Source: an uncultured Microcoleaceae cyanobacterium (GTDB lineage: Bacteria; Cyanobacteriota; Cyanobacteriia; Cyanobacteriales; Microcoleaceae). Taken from it: 12,666 nucleotides of DNA. The stretch's first letter is position 1. Each line of letters begins with the position of its first letter. The translations under genes were made by a program, and so were the position numbers. Positions 1-5,192 of the stretch are shown piece by piece. Below the pieces are notes generated by a model. The model did no database searches. It saw only the letters and a list, made by a program, of their open reading frames with translations, and was not told the origin of the DNA. Location of the stretch: NCBI GenBank assembly GCA_938083405.1, contig CALKCV010000213.1, positions 1 to 12,666 on the forward strand, in the 5' to 3' direction.

Positions 1-32
1 AAACCCGGTTTCTCAAAGAAACCGGGTTTCTT
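1..32. repeat. Hairpin-forming inverted repeat at the window edge
   Basis: Bases 1-12 (AAACCCGGTTTC) are perfectly complementary to 18-29, with a 5-nt loop. The right arm continues as TCTT, so the left arm was probably longer and is cut by the window edge. It could be a dispersed palindromic repeat or the terminator of a gene lying to the left; the sequence after the stem has only a short T-run, so I do not choose between these. Confidence 0.7.
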
Positions 33-73
33 ACTTCTAAGTGACAATTGTAAGTTTGAGCGAGGGACAGGAA

Positions 74-225
74 GGGAGCATCTCAATTTTGTAAAAAAAC
101 CAATATTTCAACCATCGTTGTCAGTTGTCAGTTGTTAGTCGTCTGTCGCCAAACGTTGCTACTAACAACCGATCGCGTTCCAAAAAGCTTTTTATTCTTG
201 GCAATCTCAAAATTGAGATGCACCC
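74..225 (+). repeat. MITE-like element copy A (152 bp)
   Basis: The termini are GGGAGCATCTCAATTTTG (74-91) and its inverted partner at 208-225, matching at 17 of 18 positions. Inside are three heptamers TTGTCAG, TTGTCAG, TTGTTAG (118-138) and a reverse-oriented CTAACAA at 162-168. The segment GTTCCAAAAAGC followed by TTCTTGG near the right end is shared with copy C, which has exactly the same length. There is no ORF. No clear flanking duplication is seen for this copy. Confidence 0.75.
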
Positions 226-264
226 GTATTAACGCTTTATCGCCCCCCGACGAAACGTCCGACC

Positions 265-303
265 ATTATTAATTATTAATTATTAATTATTAATTATTAA
301 TTA
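265..303. repeat. AT heptamer tandem array (ATTATTA)
   Basis: Five perfect consecutive copies of ATTATTA (265-299) are followed by a partial copy. The array lies just downstream of the minus-strand DUF1636 gene, whose stop is at 314. It is a short tandem repeat of the heptamer class common in filamentous cyanobacteria; no function is visible. Confidence 0.85.
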
Positions 304-313
304 CTTACGCCCC

Positions 314-703
314 TTAATTGGGGAGGGGTGGAATTTTTGCTAAAATGCCTTTCTTCAGAGGTTCTGGTCGTTCCGACCATGGTAACGAGCCGTCAGGTTT
401 CTGATAATAAAGACTGGCGCACTTTAGCACTGCGGTCGTAGTTAGATCGAGACTTTCTCTGTCGTGCGGTAAGTCGCCAAAAAGATAAGTGTATTTGTCA
501 GAAGCGGCAAAAGAAACAGCACAAGAACGACTGCAAGCGCTCATACATTCCACAGGTTGAAGGGAAAATTTATCTTTTAATTCCCAATTTTCGTGCTGCT
601 GGGAAAGTCGTTTTAAAAGTTCTTCGCCGCCACTGATGCCTTGTCGTTTTCCATCTTTCCATAAGCTGGCGCAGGCGGTACAAACAAATAGAGTATGTGT
701 CAT
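314..703 (-). CDS. DUF1636 family predicted metal-binding/2Fe-2S-type protein
   Basis: This 129-residue cytosolic protein has no signal peptide or membrane segment. It carries two cysteine clusters, C8-x2-C11 in VCTAC and C53-x3-C57-x3-C61 in VECMSACSRSC, as expected of the DUF1636 family, which resembles thioredoxin-fold [2Fe-2S] ferredoxins. Its biochemical role is not established. It lies downstream of hupE on the same strand, 116 nt away, and hupE is preceded by a cobalamin riboswitch. I therefore infer a link to cobalt or B12 metabolism, perhaps metal handling after uptake. No Shine-Dalgarno precedes the ATG at 703, and a 20-bp inverted repeat lies in the gap, so co-transcription with hupE is likely but not shown. 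Family assignment is fairly sure, function is not. Confidence 0.85.
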   Translation of the reverse strand: MTHTLFVCTACASLWKDGKRQGISGGEELLKRLSQQHENWELKDKFSLQPVECMSACSRSCAVSFAASDKYTYLFGDLPHDRESLDLTTTAVLKCASLYYQKPDGSLPWSERPEPLKKGILAKIPPLPN

Positions 704-730
704 TTTGGTGGTTAATTGCTAATGGCTAAT

Positions 731-795
731 ATATCTCTCAAAAATTAATTTTACCAAGCAAAAATCCCTTAGTACAATTAATTTTTGAGAGATAT
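731..795. repeat. Perfect 20-bp inverted repeat in the hupE-DUF1636 gap
   Basis: The arm at 731-750 (ATATCTCTCAAAAATTAATT) is perfectly complementary to 776-795, with a 25-nt spacer. Similar words (AATTGCTAATGGCTAAT and AATTGCTAATAGCTATT) flank it on the two sides. It could act as an RNA hairpin in the hupE-DUF1636 transcript (stability or partial termination) or be a small mobile repeat. It is AT-rich and lacks a clean terminator T-tract. Confidence 0.75.
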
Positions 796-819
796 TTAAT
801 TGTGAATTGCTAATAGCTA

Positions 820-1512
820 TTAGCCCAAGATAGCATCAGTCAAAAAAGCAATACCGATGCCACCTATTGCCCAACCAAAACGTTGTACGAGAGACTCATC
901 CGAGCGGTCTTCAAATTTGCGAGTAGCGAATTTAGCTAAATACATTGCGCCCAGAGCGATCGCCATTTGAATAGCCGTAAAACCTGCTAAATAGGCAATT
1001 AATGGAGTCATTTCGGCACCAACAATAGTTTCCCCGTAAGCGTAACCGTGGAAAATTCCGGCCACAGCAGCTAGAACTGCAAGGGTTCGGGCGTTGAGTT
1101 TTTGCCCCTGGGCTACCATAACGCCAAAAGCTAGGACAGAAAAAGCGATCGCGATTTCTGGCAATGGCAGGTCCATGCTTGCTAAATGAATACCCGTTCC
1201 TAGCATTGCGGCGATCGCGAAGGATATTGGTATTAATATTCCTCCTTTGATACCTGCGGCAATTAATCCTATCGCCACAACGAAAGCCAAATGATCCAGA
1301 CCTACTACTGGGTGTCCCATTCCCGAGAGAAAGCCTTCAAATAAATTTTGCGGCGTTTGGCCTCCGAAGGGGTGATGAGCTAATGCGGGGGTTGCGATCG
1401 CCAAACTTATTAAACTCGCCAATAGAACGACTACCCAAGTCGCCACAAAATAGCGCCGAAAAGAGAAAAGCTTGCGGCTGCTGTGTGAATAGTCTTTAAT
1501 GTTGTCTTTCAT
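820..1512 (-). CDS. hupE: HupE/UreJ family transporter, predicted cobalt (or nickel) uptake permease
   Basis: From the ATG at 1512 this is a 230-residue membrane protein. A hydrophobic N-terminal segment ends in ATPALA (about residue 45), which looks like a signal peptide and would leave mature HHPFGG, a histidine-rich N-terminus. The family motif HPVVGLDH (H67, D73, H74) follows, then about five or six hydrophobic helices and a second polar motif HGYAYGE (155-161). HupE/UreJ proteins are single-component Ni or Co permeases; control by a cobalamin riboswitch points to cobalt. An in-frame ATG lies upstream at 1560, but it sits inside the riboswitch B12 box and has AGG directly abutting it. The ATG at 1512 has GAGG five bases upstream, so I chose it. 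DUF1636 follows on the same strand. Confidence 0.9.
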   Translation of the reverse strand: MKDNIKDYSHSSRKLFSFRRYFVATWVVVLLASLISLAIATPALAHHPFGGQTPQNLFEGFLSGMGHPVVGLDHLAFVVAIGLIAAGIKGGILIPISFAIAAMLGTGIHLASMDLPLPEIAIAFSVLAFGVMVAQGQKLNARTLAVLAAVAGIFHGYAYGETIVGAEMTPLIAYLAGFTAIQMAIALGAMYLAKFATRKFEDRSDESLVQRFGWAIGGIGIAFLTDAILG

Positions 1513-1547
1513 CCGTACCTCGCAGATTTTTTCTACACTTGTTTCGA

Positions 1548-1753
1548 TGTCGGCGGGCATCCTGACTTAACCGGCGTTGAGAGATTTTAGAGCGACCCCT
1601 TCTTGCCGCTATGGCCACCAGTTATTTTCGGCCTAAGCGCCAAGGATCTGTAAATCTAACATCTAAAATTGGCTTACAGTTGCGGGACAGCGTCGGATTT
1701 GCACCGAACTTTCCCCGTTACCTCTAGGGACTGGCCTTCCCTAGAACCGACAC
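1548..1753 (-). promoter_or_regulatory. Cobalamin (B12) riboswitch
   Basis: Read on the minus strand, the conserved core GGTGCAAATCCGACGCTG, followed by TCCCGCAACTGTAA, lies at about 1674-1711. The B12 box AAGTCAGGATGCCCGCC is at 1552-1568. The two ends, TGTCGG (1747-1752) and CCGACA (1548-1553), form the closing P1 stem. This matches the cobalamin riboswitch consensus closely. There is no GC-rich hairpin with a U-tract between the aptamer and the ATG at 1512, while the Shine-Dalgarno is only about 25 nt beyond P1. I therefore infer translational rather than transcriptional control. Binding of adenosyl- or another cobalamin would lower HupE synthesis. Confidence 0.95.
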
Positions 1754-1759
1754 AGAATC

Positions 1760-1765
1760 ATCATA
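1760..1765 (-). promoter_or_regulatory. Candidate -10 element for the riboswitch-hupE transcript
   Basis: TATGAT on the minus strand ends seven bases before position 1753, where the P1 stem begins. That would put the transcription start at or next to the first aptamer nucleotide. No convincing -35 is seen at the usual spacing. Confidence 0.45.
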
Positions 1766-1898
1766 CTAGCACGGATTTTTACTAGAGAAACGAGGGAGGG
1801 TCTTTAAGGAGCCACAACCAATTTAGGACTGCTATAGAGTGGGAAATATTAATTTTTGTTAAAACAAATAAATTATTAGCTAGGAGCAAAAAGCCGTG

Positions 1899-1920
1899 CT
1901 ATATTCAATTAAGAATATAG
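1899..1920. repeat. 8-bp perfect inverted repeat upstream of the RRM gene
   Basis: CTATATTC (1899-1906), six-base spacer, GAATATAG (1913-1920). It contains a TATATT word that could serve as a -10. It may be an operator-like site or a small leader hairpin for the RRM gene starting 131 nt downstream. No other feature was recognised between 1766 and 1990 except a short TTTGTT/AACAAA palindrome at 1855-1868. Confidence 0.45.
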
Positions 1921-1990
1921 AGAAAGAGATCGGTGCTAAGGTTGGTTAAAGTGTTAATGGGCGATTTCCTGTTTGTCTTGACAACGACCT

Positions 1991-2043
1991 TGTCTCCGAA
2001 ATGCATTTCTCCATAGACAAATTTTCGAATGATTTGGGAGACA
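1991..2043 (+). promoter_or_regulatory. Possible Shine-Dalgarno-sequestering leader stem of the RRM gene
   Basis: TGTCTCC (1991-1997) can pair perfectly with GGAGACA (2037-2043), which contains the Shine-Dalgarno of the RRM gene (GGGAG, 2036-2040, 11 nt from the ATG at 2052). The intervening 39 nt contain a 12-bp palindrome GAAATGCATTTC (1998-2009). Cyanobacterial rbp genes are known to be cold-regulated through their 5' leaders; pairing here is inferred from complementarity only. Confidence 0.35.
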
Positions 2044-2051
2044 GACAAAGA

Positions 2052-2330
2052 ATGTCAATTTACGTTGGTAATTTATCCTACGATGTAGCGCAGGACGATC
2101 TGAATACAGTTTTTGCGGAATATGGGGAAGTAAAACGAGTCCATTTACCGAAAGACCGCGAAACGGGTCGCAGCCGTGGCTTTGGCTTCGTAGAAATGAA
2201 CACAGAGGAAGAAGAAGAGGCAGCAATTAACGCATTAGATGGTGCTGAATGGATGGGACGCCAGATGAAAGTTAACAAAGCAAGGCCAAGGGAAGAGAAA
2301 GGTGGTTCTGGTGGAGGAAGGCGCGGCTAA
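2052..2330 (+). CDS. Glycine-tailed single-RRM RNA-binding protein (cyanobacterial Rbp family)
   Basis: This 92-residue protein is one RNA-recognition motif plus a short basic tail. RNP2 is IYVGNL (residues 3-8) and RNP1 is RGFGFVEM (42-49), with the usual aromatic residues for stacking on RNA bases. Residues 83-92 (KGGSGGGRRG) form the short Gly/Arg tail typical of cyanobacterial Rbp proteins. These bind single-stranded RNA in the cytosol, and several are cold-induced or affect mRNA localisation and stability. The ATG at 2052 is preferred over the in-frame ATG at 2001: it starts exactly at the family N-terminus (MSIYVGNL) and has GGGAG 11 nt upstream, while the extra 17 residues do not look like family sequence. 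A strong hairpin lies 62 nt after the stop. Confidence 0.93.
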   Translation: MSIYVGNLSYDVAQDDLNTVFAEYGEVKRVHLPKDRETGRSRGFGFVEMNTEEEEEAAINALDGAEWMGRQMKVNKARPREEKGGSGGGRRG

Positions 2331-2392
2331 GAAAAAAAACTTTTCTCGCTACAGATTTTAAGTTTTATGCTTAATTCTTAGAGACTATAAAA

Positions 2393-2432
2393 AATATAGG
2401 CTCGGATATTTTGTCCGAGCCTATATTGTTTT
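2393..2432 (+). terminator. Intrinsic terminator after the RRM gene
   Basis: A perfect 14-bp stem, AATATAGGCTCGGA (2393-2406) with TCCGAGCCTATATT (2414-2427), has a 7-nt loop and is followed by GTTTT. The position, about 60 nt past the stop codon of the RRM gene, fits a rho-independent terminator. Confidence 0.85.
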
Positions 2433-2548
2433 GGTTAGTAGAAGATGTGTCAAAATACCGAGATTAATAGTTAAGTTTTCGTCAAGACTTCTATTATTAA
2501 GCTTTTGAGAGTAGTAAAAGAAAAGACACTTGTGATGAGATGCACCCT

Positions 2549-2657
2549 GGTGCATCTCAATTTTGAAGAGAACCAAGAATTTAATGGTTTTTGTAAGTTG
2601 TTAGTTGTAAGTTGTTAGTTGCAATGGCTCCTGTTTTAGCAAAGATGAGATGCTCCC
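2549..2657 (-). repeat. MITE-like element copy B (about 109 bp, inverted orientation)
   Basis: The left end GGTGCATCTCAATTTTG (2549-2565) and right end CAAAGATGAGATGCTCCC (2640-2657) are inverted repeats of each other. The interior is four heptamers alternating TTGTAAG and TTGTTAG (2591-2618). The reverse complement reads TTCTTGGTTCTCTTC then CAAAATTGAGATGCACC, matching the right end of copy C, so B is inserted in the opposite direction. GATGCACC occurs on both sides (2539-2546 and 2658-2665). Since that word also resembles the element end, it is an ambiguous duplication. Bases 2537-2558 form a 10-bp-arm palindrome. Confidence 0.7.
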
Positions 2658-2701
2658 GATGCACCAGGAGTATTTGAAGATGCTAAAAAAACAACTAATA
2701 A

Positions 2702-2800
2702 GAAAAAAAAGGTAGGTATGAAAAGCTGCTAGAAGCTAAAAAATATGAGTGTTTTTGGGCAGAGAATCAAAGACTAAAAATTAGCAATTACCAAGCATAG
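2702..2800 (+). pseudogene. Possible remnant of a lost reading frame
   Basis: A start-less open frame of 32 codons ends at TAG 2798-2800 and encodes a charged, helical-looking stretch including LLEAKKYECFWAENQRLK. It begins after a stop at 2699-2701, next to an A8 run (2703-2710), and sits 44 nt from the end of element B. It could be the tail of a gene broken by insertion and slippage, or chance. The rest of the 616-bp gap (2331-2946) holds only the terminator, element B and the accA promoter. No family recognised. Confidence 0.2.
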
Positions 2801-2907
2801 CCTAGCAATAACTAATTACCCCTCAAGGCAAAAAAAAAGCCAAAATCTCGATACGAGTCTTGAAATATCCTGTAGCTGGGTAAGTGGGAAAACCTGTCGA
2901 AAAGGGT

Positions 2908-2913
2908 TATAAT
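2908..2913 (+). promoter_or_regulatory. Candidate -10 of accA
   Basis: A perfect TATAAT lies 33 nt upstream of the accA GTG start, which would give a short leader of roughly 27 nt. No good -35 hexamer is seen 16-18 bp upstream. Confidence 0.45.
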
Positions 2914-2946
2914 AAGCACTGGTCATCAAAATAAAGTATTGAAGGC

Positions 2947-3948
2947 GTGGCAAACGACAACCGCAAACCCATCCTCTTAGAGTTTGAAAAGCCCTTGGCG
3001 GAACTGGAAAACAAAATTAACCAGGTTCGCGAACTGGCAGACGAAACCAGCGTAGATGTATCGGAACAAATTAGGCAGTTAGAATCAAAGGCCACTAAAC
3101 TGCGTCAAGAAATCTTTAGCAGTCTTTCACCATCGCAACAGCTACAACTAGCCAGACATCCAAGAAGGCCAAGCACTCTGGACTACATTCAAGCCCTGGT
3201 CGATGAATGGATGGAATTACATGGCGATCGCTCTGGTGGGGACGATCCTGCCATAGTAGGAGGCGTAGCTCGTCTGGCAGGCAAACCAGTAGTAATTCTA
3301 GGACACCAAAAAGGCCGCGATACAAAAGACAACGTGGCTAGAAATTTTGGTATGGCCTCTCCAGGGGGTTATCGCAAGGCCCTAAGATTAATGGAACACG
3401 GGAATCGCTTTGGAATGCCAATCTTAACCTTTATCGATACTCCGGGGGCCTGGGCGGGAATAGAAGCGGAAAAACAAGGACAAGGAGAAGCGATCGCCTA
3501 CAACCTCCGAGAAATGTTCCAGTTTGATGTGCCAATAATTTGCACCACCATCGGCGAAGGGGGCTCTGGAGGAGCTTTAGGTATTGGAGTGGGCGATCGC
3601 CTGCTGATGCTCGAACATTCAGTTTACACCGTCGCCACCCCCGAAGCTTGTGCTGCCATCTTGTGGAAGGATGCCAGTAAAGCAGCCAAAGCAGCAGAAG
3701 CTTTGAAAATTACAGCCAAAGACCTGAAAAAATTAGGAATTATCGATCGAATAGTAACAGAACCAACTGGCGGTGCCCACGTTAACCCCCTGCAAGCCGC
3801 AGAATTTCTCAAACAAATTCTACTCGAAGAGCTAGAAGAACTAAGTAAACTGACAGGCCCCCAGCGTAGAGAACTGCGCTATCAAAAATTCCGTAAAATT
3901 GGCCAGTTTGCCGAAGGCGGCCTAGAAATGCCGGAAAATCTAGGCTAA
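2947..3948 (+). CDS. accA: Acetyl-CoA carboxylase carboxyltransferase subunit alpha
   Basis: The 333-residue protein fits the AccA family length. It pairs with AccD to transfer the carboxyl group from carboxybiotin on AccB to acetyl-CoA, giving malonyl-CoA for fatty acid synthesis in the cytosol. An N-terminal helical region (about 15-58) precedes the crotonase-like carboxyltransferase fold with ASPGGYRKA (137-145), FIDTPGAWAG (162-171) and the glycine-rich oxyanion loop EGGSGGALG (204-212). The start is GTG at 2947: an in-frame TAA at 2932-2934 leaves no ATG upstream, and the N-terminus MANDNRKPILLEFEKPL matches cyanobacterial AccA. The nearest Shine-Dalgarno-like GAAGG (2941-2945) ends one base before the GTG, which is unusually close, so initiation may be weak or Shine-Dalgarno-independent. 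The gene stands alone, as is common in cyanobacteria. Confidence 0.97.
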   Translation: MANDNRKPILLEFEKPLAELENKINQVRELADETSVDVSEQIRQLESKATKLRQEIFSSLSPSQQLQLARHPRRPSTLDYIQALVDEWMELHGDRSGGDDPAIVGGVARLAGKPVVILGHQKGRDTKDNVARNFGMASPGGYRKALRLMEHGNRFGMPILTFIDTPGAWAGIEAEKQGQGEAIAYNLREMFQFDVPIICTTIGEGGSGGALGIGVGDRLLMLEHSVYTVATPEACAAILWKDASKAAKAAEALKITAKDLKKLGIIDRIVTEPTGGAHVNPLQAAEFLKQILLEELEELSKLTGPQRRELRYQKFRKIGQFAEGGLEMPENLG

Positions 3949-4275
3949 TTAGGGTCTGCTGAATAAATAATTACTTTTTAGAGTGGGGCGTCAAGGCAGA
4001 AATTTGGGCTGAAAACTTTAGCCTAGATGCGCTACTAGGGTGGGCTGCAGCCAAAGTAACGCCCGCGTTTTAGTTGCGCAGCAGTTTCCGTTAGTGGTAA
4101 GATTCAGAATGTAACAAAACTTAATCAATAGTTCATTTTTGTCGTCGAGTCGAATAGAATCAACTAGCCGACAAAAATTAGCGAAATCGCAGAATAACTA
4201 AGAGCTGAAGATGCTTCATACATTCTCGAACTTGTTTAAATATTAAATCTCAGTTGAAGGTAACACAGATTTGCC
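3949..4275. other. accA-folE spacer with a 10-bp inverted repeat
   Basis: This 327-bp stretch has no supported gene. It contains a GGCTGCAGCC palindrome (4043-4052) and a perfect 10-bp inverted repeat, ATTTTTGTCG (4135-4144) with CGACAAAAAT (4169-4178), across a 24-nt spacer about 100 nt before folE. The latter could be a leader hairpin or operator. No convincing terminator for accA and no known riboswitch consensus was seen. Confidence 0.5.
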
Positions 4276-5007
4276 ATGACTATTACATCTTCCAAGGGTT
4301 CTAATCCTCCAAACTCTCTAAACATTAACGGTGTACCAAACGCAGATATGGGTAACTCTCCGCGAATTTCTAGCAGACCAGATCGCAACTCTTCATTAAA
4401 CCCTACAACATCACCCAAGCGATCGCTCGCGTCCGTCAGCGACGAAGAAATGATGGCAGCGGTAGAGACAATGCTCAAAGGAGTAGGAGAAGACCCAAGC
4501 CGCGAAGGACTATTAAAAACTCCTAAGCGAGTAGCAGAAGCAATGCGATTTCTTACCAGCGGCTACGATCTATCCCTAGAAGAAATTGTAAATAATGCCA
4601 TTTTTGACGAAGGTCATAACGAAATGGTATTAGTGCGAGACATTAATTTATTTAGTCTCTGCGAGCATCATATGTTGCCATTCATGGGTAAAGCCCACGT
4701 TGCCTATGTACCCAACGAAAAAGTAGTTGGTTTGAGCAAGCTGGCCCGTATTGTGGAAATGTACGCCCGTCGCTTGCAAGTCCAAGAACGACTGACTAGG
4801 CAAGTAGCCGAAGCAATTCAGTCCGTTTTAGAACCAAAAGGTGTCGCAATAGTGGTAGAAGCTACCCACATGTGCATGGTGATGCGAGGAGTCCAAAAAC
4901 CTGGTTCCTGGACGGTTACGAGTGCGATGGTAGGCATCTTTGAAGAGGATCAAAAAACTCGCGAAGAATTCCTCAATTTGATTCGGCATCAACCAAGCTT
5001 CTTTTAA
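4276..5007 (+). CDS. folE: GTP cyclohydrolase I
   Basis: The 243-residue enzyme converts GTP to 7,8-dihydroneopterin triphosphate and formate, the first step of folate and pterin synthesis; in cyanobacteria it also feeds pterin glycosides. The catalytic domain starts near residue 54. Zinc ligands are C129 and H132 in SLCEHHMLPF, and C200 in ATHMCMVMRGVQ. PNEKVVGLSKLARIVEMYARRLQVQERLT (about 146-174) is the typical core. Residues 1-50 are an extra Ser/Asn/Pro-rich, probably disordered tail, which lengthens the protein beyond the roughly 220 residues of the E. coli enzyme. M25 is a possible alternative start. GAAGG lies 15 nt before the ATG, a weak ribosome site. It is a monofunctional type IA enzyme with all key residues intact. 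Confidence 0.97.
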   Translation: MTITSSKGSNPPNSLNINGVPNADMGNSPRISSRPDRNSSLNPTTSPKRSLASVSDEEMMAAVETMLKGVGEDPSREGLLKTPKRVAEAMRFLTSGYDLSLEEIVNNAIFDEGHNEMVLVRDINLFSLCEHHMLPFMGKAHVAYVPNEKVVGLSKLARIVEMYARRLQVQERLTRQVAEAIQSVLEPKGVAIVVEATHMCMVMRGVQKPGSWTVTSAMVGIFEEDQKTREEFLNLIRHQPSFF

Positions 5008-5020
5008 TTAGCTTATAGCC

Positions 5021-5138
5021 GTCGGGTGCAACGATAATGCTTTATCCATTAAGCCTGAGTGCGTGCGTGTTAGTTGTTAATTGTCAGTTGCTAGTAGGTG
5101 GAAAAAGTCTGTTGAGAAAGATTCAATGCACCCCCGAC
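5021..5138. repeat. Diverged MITE-like element copy E
   Basis: The ends GTCGGGTGCA (5021-5030) and TGCACCCCCGAC (5127-5138) are inverted repeats with a 2-nt length difference. The interior holds four degenerate heptamers (GTGTTAG, TTGTTAA, TTGTCAG, TTGCTAG, 5067-5094). The overall design matches copies A-D, but the terminal blocks are diverged, so membership is less certain. Confidence 0.5.
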
Positions 5139-5148
5139 AAGGTTCCAA

Positions 5149-5190
5149 CGAACAACGAACAACTAACAACGAACAACTAACAACTAATAA
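5149..5190 (+). repeat. Heptamer tandem array abutting the phosphohexomutase start codon
   Basis: Six head-to-tail units of CKAACAA (CGAACAA or CTAACAA, the last CTAATAA) end two bases before the ATG at 5193. The unit is the reverse complement of the TTGTTAG heptamer found inside the MITE-like elements. The array occupies the place where a Shine-Dalgarno would be and contains none. Confidence 0.85.
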
Positions 5191-5192
5191 TC

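Noticed and set aside
1513..1560. N-terminal extension of HupE from the ATG at 1560
   Set aside because: The ATG and following codons are the riboswitch B12 box and P1 arm, and spacing to AGG is zero. The start at 1512 has a proper Shine-Dalgarno.
2001..2051. Upstream in-frame ATG of the RRM protein
   Set aside because: It adds 17 residues foreign to the family and lies in the loop of the putative leader stem; MSIYVGNL at 2052 is the usual start.
1954..2278. Minus-strand frames opposite the RRM gene
   Set aside because: Antisense shadows of a clear RRM coding frame, without ribosome sites or recognisable protein features.
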